A stretch of DNA of 64,000 nucleotides, taken from contig NZ_JACJIM010000006.1 of assembly GCF_014138435.1 (NCBI RefSeq), forward strand, positions 372,001 through 436,000. Direction: 5' to 3'. The notes under the pieces are model-generated. The model searched no databases. It saw nothing but the letters and a program-made list of their open reading frames with translations, and was not told where the DNA came from. This document shows, one piece after another, positions 60,789 through 64,000 of the stretch. The stretch comes from Methylobacterium fujisawaense. Lineage in GTDB: Bacteria > Pseudomonadota > Alphaproteobacteria > Rhizobiales > Beijerinckiaceae. The stretch's first letter is position 1, and the number at the start of each line of letters is the position of its first letter. Made by a program: the position numbers and the translations under genes.

Positions 60789-60810
60789 CCGTCTCCCCGC
60801 GTCGCTCGGT

Positions 60811-61011
60811 TCAGAGGACCAGCCAGAGCAGCACAGTCGTCACCGCCGAGGCCGCGATGGCCAGGGCCAGGGCCTGCAGACTGCCGATGCGCCCGTAGTG
60901 GTAGCCATCCGCCACGACGCGCCGGCCCGCGTCGTTCCGCGGCTCGAGCCTGAGCGGCATCCATACGCGGCGCACCGTCCGGATGTGGGTGGATCGAAGC
61001 ACCAGGGTCAT
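60811..61011 (-). CDS. Small C-terminally anchored membrane protein, 66 residues
   Basis: The product has a basic N-terminus (about 1-40, many Arg and His) and one C-terminal membrane helix (SLQALALAIAASAVTTVLLW). No family is recognised. The start is 56 bp from the FixK-type box at 61068, the same distance as for other island genes. It is followed 22 bp later by the BON gene, so it is the first gene of the operon with BON and alcohol dehydrogenase. Confidence 0.7.
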   Translation of the reverse strand: MTLVLRSTHIRTVRRVWMPLRLEPRNDAGRRVVADGYHYGRIGSLQALALAIAASAVTTVLLWLVL

Positions 61012-61067
61012 CGTTCGCTCCCGTCTTGGCTGACGGGGCCATCTTGCCGTCCTGCCCGGGGAGGGCC

Positions 61068-61081
61068 TTGATCCACCTCAA
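61068..61081. promoter_or_regulatory. FixK/FNR-type box TTGATCCACCTCAA
   Basis: Exact match at the centre of a divergent region: 56 bp from the small membrane protein (minus) and 62 bp from phosphoketolase (plus). One box may serve both. Confidence 0.75.
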
Positions 61082-61143
61082 CGCCGCCGGGCCCGGCCCC
61101 CGGCAGGGTCCGCCCCGGGTTACGGATCCGCCGGGAGGCCGAC

Positions 61144-63690
61144 ATGGACGCGAGGCACGGCTCGAAGGAGCGCCGCGACGGCGAAGGCCGGGACGACGGA
61201 CACGGCCTGGCCTTCGTGCCCGGGCCGCTCGGACCCGATGGCCTCGGGACGATCGACGCCTACTGGCGCGCCGCCAACTACCTGTCGGTCGGGCAGATCT
61301 ACCTCATGGCCAACCCGCTCCTGCGCGAGCCGCTCAAGGCGGAGCACGTCAAGCCGCGGCTCCTCGGCCACTGGGGGACGACGCCCGGCCTCAACTTCAT
61401 CTACGCGCACCTGAACCGGATCATCCGGCAGCGCGACCTCGACATGATCGCCGTTTGGGGACCGGGCCACGGTGCGCCGGGTCTCGTGGCCAACGCCTAC
61501 CTGGAGGGCACCTACAGCGAAATCTACCCGGACGTGGCCCGGGACGCGGTCGGGATGGGCCGCCTGTTCCGGCAGTTCTCGTTCCCCGGCGGCATCCCGA
61601 GCCACGCCTCGCCCGAGCTGCCGGGCTCGATCCACGAGGGCGGCGAACTCGGCTACTCTCTGGCGCATGCGTTCGGGGCAGCCCTCGACAACCCGGGCCT
61701 GACCGTCGCCTGCATCGTCGGGGACGGCGAGGCCGAGACCGGGCCGCTCGCCGCCGCCTGGCACGCGAACAAGTTCCTCGACCCGTGCTCCGACGGCACG
61801 GTCCTGCCGATCCTGCACCTCAACGGCTACAAGATCGCCAGCCCGACGGTCCTCGCCCGCATGCCCGCGGACGAGCTGCGCAGCCTTCTCGTCGGCTACG
61901 GCTACGCGCCGGTCTTCGTCGAGGGCGACGACCCGGCCCCGATGCACCAGGCCATGGCCACGGCCCTCGATGCCGCCTTCGACACCATCGCGGAGATCCG
62001 GGCGCGCGCCGGACGCGGCGCCGTCGAGCGGCCCCGTTGGCCCATGATCGTGCTGCGCAGCCCCAAGGGCTGGACGGGGCCGCATTGCGTGGACGGCAAG
62101 CCCGTCGAGGGCACATGGCGCGCGCACCAGGTGCCGGTCGCCGCCGTCCGGGAGAACGCGGAGCACCGGGCGATCCTCGAAGCCTGGATGCGCTCCTATC
62201 GTCCGGAGGAGCTGTTCGCGGAGGACGGCGCCCTCGTCCCCGAACTCGCCGCGCTGCCGCCGAAGGGGGCGCGGCGCATCTCGGCCAATCCGCACGCCAA
62301 CGCGCACAAGAGCGCGCCTCTGCGCCTACCCGACCTGAGCGTGGCGGCCGTCGCGGTGCCGGAGCCCGGCCGCACCAGGGCCGAGGCCACCCGCGCGCTC
62401 GGGGCCTACCTTCGGGAGGTGCTGACCCTGAACGCGCCGGCGCGCAACTTCCGCATCATGGGGCCGGACGAGACCGCCTCGAACCGCCTCGACGCGGTCT
62501 TCGCGGTGACGAGCCGCGCCTGGCAGGAGGCGATCCTGCCGGGCGACGAGAACCTCGCCCGCGACGGCCGCGTCATGGAGGTGCTGAGCGAGCACCTCTG
62601 CGAGGGCTGGCTGGAGGGCTACGTGCTGACCGGGCGGCACGGCCTGTTCGCGACTTACGAGGCCTTCGCGCACGTGGTCGATTCGATGGTGAACCAGCAC
62701 GCCAAGTGGCTGAAATCCGCGCGCGACCTGCCCTGGCGCCGGCCGGTGCCGTCCCTCAACATCCTTCTCTCGTCCCATGTCTGGCGGCAGGACCACAACG
62801 GCTTCAGCCACCAGGACCCCGGCTTCATCGACTTCGTGGCCAACAAGCGGGGCGACACGGCCCGCATCTACCTGCCGCCGGACGCGAACACCCTGCTCTG
62901 CGTCATGGATCATTGCCTGCGCACCTACGACCGCATCAACGTCGTCGTGGCCGGCAAGCAGCCGGCCCTGCAGTGGTTGAGTCTGGACGAGGCCGTCCGC
63001 CATTGCGCGGCCGGCGTCGACATCTGGGACTGGGCCTCCAACGAGGGTGCGGGGGAGCCGGATGTGGTGATGGCCTGCGCGGGCGACGTGCCGACCCAGG
63101 AGACGCTCGCCGCGGTGGATTGGCTGCGCCGACATGTCCCCGCGCTCAAGGTCCGGGTGGTGAACGTCGTCGACCTGATGACGCTGCCTGCGCCCGAGAC
63201 GCACCCCCACGGGCTCGACGACGCAACCTTCGACAGCCTGTTCACCTCCGATCGGCCCGTGGTGTTCGCCTATCACGGCTATCCGTGGCTCATCCATCGG
63301 CTGACCTACAAGCGGACGAACCATGGCAACTTCCACGTCCACGGCTTCATCGAGGAGGGCACGACCACGACGCCCTTCGACATGTGCGTGCTGAACCGCC
63401 TCGACCGCTTCCACCTCGCGCTCGCCGCGCTGCAGACGGTCCCCCATCTCGGGGCATGCGCCGAGCATGCCGAGCAGGCGCTGCGGGATGCCTTGGCGGC
63501 CCATCACGCGTATGTCCGTCGCACCGGCGACGACCTGCCGGAGGTGCGGGATTGGGTCTGGCCGGACCGGCATGCGCACCCGCATCCGGACCGTCGGCGG
63601 ATCGACGGCGACATCATGCAGTGCGGTCCGACCACGGGAAAAGAGCCTCGCCCGGGCGAAACCCTGGACGACTGGACGGTCGTCACCTGA
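61144..63690 (+). CDS. xfp: Phosphoketolase
   Basis: The 848-residue thiamine-diphosphate enzyme splits xylulose 5-phosphate and/or fructose 6-phosphate with phosphate into acetyl phosphate and an aldose phosphate. Conserved stretches include LLGHWGTTPGLNFIYAHLNR, GPGHGAPGLVANAYLEGTYSE, the TPP motif GDGEAETGPLAAAWHANKFL and, in the C-terminal part, YHGYPWLIHRLTYKR. The length is slightly above the usual about 790-830. In methylotrophs it can divert sugar phosphates to acetyl phosphate. The FixK-type box and adjacent MaoC-Pta suggest use in low oxygen. An acetate kinase fragment follows. Confidence 0.96.
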   Translation: MDARHGSKERRDGEGRDDGHGLAFVPGPLGPDGLGTIDAYWRAANYLSVGQIYLMANPLLREPLKAEHVKPRLLGHWGTTPGLNFIYAHLNRIIRQRDLDMIAVWGPGHGAPGLVANAYLEGTYSEIYPDVARDAVGMGRLFRQFSFPGGIPSHASPELPGSIHEGGELGYSLAHAFGAALDNPGLTVACIVGDGEAETGPLAAAWHANKFLDPCSDGTVLPILHLNGYKIASPTVLARMPADELRSLLVGYGYAPVFVEGDDPAPMHQAMATALDAAFDTIAEIRARAGRGAVERPRWPMIVLRSPKGWTGPHCVDGKPVEGTWRAHQVPVAAVRENAEHRAILEAWMRSYRPEELFAEDGALVPELAALPPKGARRISANPHANAHKSAPLRLPDLSVAAVAVPEPGRTRAEATRALGAYLREVLTLNAPARNFRIMGPDETASNRLDAVFAVTSRAWQEAILPGDENLARDGRVMEVLSEHLCEGWLEGYVLTGRHGLFATYEAFAHVVDSMVNQHAKWLKSARDLPWRRPVPSLNILLSSHVWRQDHNGFSHQDPGFIDFVANKRGDTARIYLPPDANTLLCVMDHCLRTYDRINVVVAGKQPALQWLSLDEAVRHCAAGVDIWDWASNEGAGEPDVVMACAGDVPTQETLAAVDWLRRHVPALKVRVVNVVDLMTLPAPETHPHGLDDATFDSLFTSDRPVVFAYHGYPWLIHRLTYKRTNHGNFHVHGFIEEGTTTTPFDMCVLNRLDRFHLALAALQTVPHLGACAEHAEQALRDALAAHHAYVRRTGDDLPEVRDWVWPDRHAHPHPDRRRIDGDIMQCGPTTGKEPRPGETLDDWTVVT

Positions 63691-63699
63691 GGCCGGGCG

Positions 63700-63807
63700 A
63701 TGATCCGCGTCCTCGACGCCGGCGCCTCCAGCCTGCGCCGCGCCCTGTCCCGGCCGGGTGCCGACGACCCGGCGTGGCGCGCCCGCGGTCGCCGACACCG
63801 GTCATGA
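63700..63807 (+). pseudogene. Acetate kinase fragment
   Basis: The frame begins MIRVLDAGASSLRRALSRPG, which matches the acetate kinase N-terminus (xxVLNAGSSSLKFALF) but with the first Asn replaced by Asp and the Lys by Arg. It ends at a TGA after 35 codons. The remaining 190 bp to the window edge contain no recognisable continuation in any frame. Phosphoketolase-acetate kinase is a standard operon, so this is probably a remnant of ackA, lost by frameshift or deletion. A sequencing error is the alternative. Confidence 0.6.
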
Positions 63808-64000
63808 GCGGCGCTCCCGATCGGAGGCCTCGACGCGCCGGTGCTGGGCGCGCTGGACGAACCCCCCGGGCGTCCCTTCCTGACTGCGATCACGGTATCG
63901 GTGCCCGACCTTCGGGGTGTCGCGACGGCCCGAAGCGCGCGTGCCGCCCGAGGCGTCTTCGAGGCGTCTTCGGGCCGTCTTCGGGGCCGCGCCATCCCCC
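63808..64000. other. Right edge of the window, no gene recognised
   Basis: This stretch continues from the broken ackA. It contains short 12-bp repeats (GCGTCTTCGAG/GCGTCTTCGGG) at about 63953-63986 and no recognised gene. Confidence 0.4.

Noticed and set aside
1..64000. CRISPR arrays and intact insertion sequences
   Set aside because: No regularly spaced repeats with unique spacers and no transposase with terminal inverted repeats were seen; the short tandem repeats found are direct repeats without spacers.

Overview
The window is very GC-rich and reads as a chromosome segment of an alphaproteobacterium of the order Hyphomicrobiales (Rhizobiales), most likely Methylobacterium or a close relative. 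The order-level call rests on ChpT (the CtrA-phosphorelay phosphotransferase), a DUF1134/EipA protein, an LptM-like lipoprotein next to lysA, PHA synthase, several BON and SPW-repeat proteins, and FixK-type DNA boxes. The genus is an inference from general resemblance, not from a search.

Positions 1-13,260 look like an accessory region. They hold an RND efflux pair (315-4513, minus), a five-part fused iron-sulfur flavoenzyme with a QueG/reductive-dehalogenase-like N-terminus (5100-7568, plus), a gene-poor stretch with two small ORFs, and a TonB-dependent receptor behind a clear cobalamin riboswitch (9230-11712, minus). The region ends in a decayed tyrosine integrase (11826-13183) that abuts the 3' end of a tRNA-Ser(GCT) gene (13270-13361). 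This is the usual layout of an old integrative element at a tRNA.

Positions 13,374-31,762 are mainly housekeeping. They hold a glycosyltransferase, lysA, an LptM-like lipoprotein, a Cys-rich secreted protein, a coiled-coil protein, EipA, a YHS-domain protein, cysQ, glnE and chpT. A complete chemotaxis operon follows (cheA hybrid, cheW, cheY, cheB, cheR), then a Ser/Thr-rich repeat protein and an asparaginase. A parS-like sequence lies just upstream of lysA.

Positions 31,863-63,807 are a stress and low-oxygen island. Nearly every transcription unit has an FNR/FixK-type box, TTG(A/C)-N6-(T/G)CAA, about 45-100 bp upstream of its start. I located 17 boxes, 15 of them exact. The genes include four tandem or double universal stress proteins, Hsp20, CBS and BON proteins, two c-type cytochromes, SPW membrane proteins, an ion channel, a flavodoxin, an RbbA-like ABC exporter operon and a phosphoribosyltransferase/erythromycin-esterase fusion. 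They also include an alcohol dehydrogenase, PHA synthase, a MaoC-phosphotransacetylase fusion and phosphoketolase. The content resembles the DosR dormancy regulon of mycobacteria, but the control signals are of FixK/FNR type. An acetate kinase fragment after phosphoketolase is broken, so acetyl phosphate may be routed through phosphotransacetylase to acetyl-CoA and PHB. No FixK/FNR regulator gene lies in the window.
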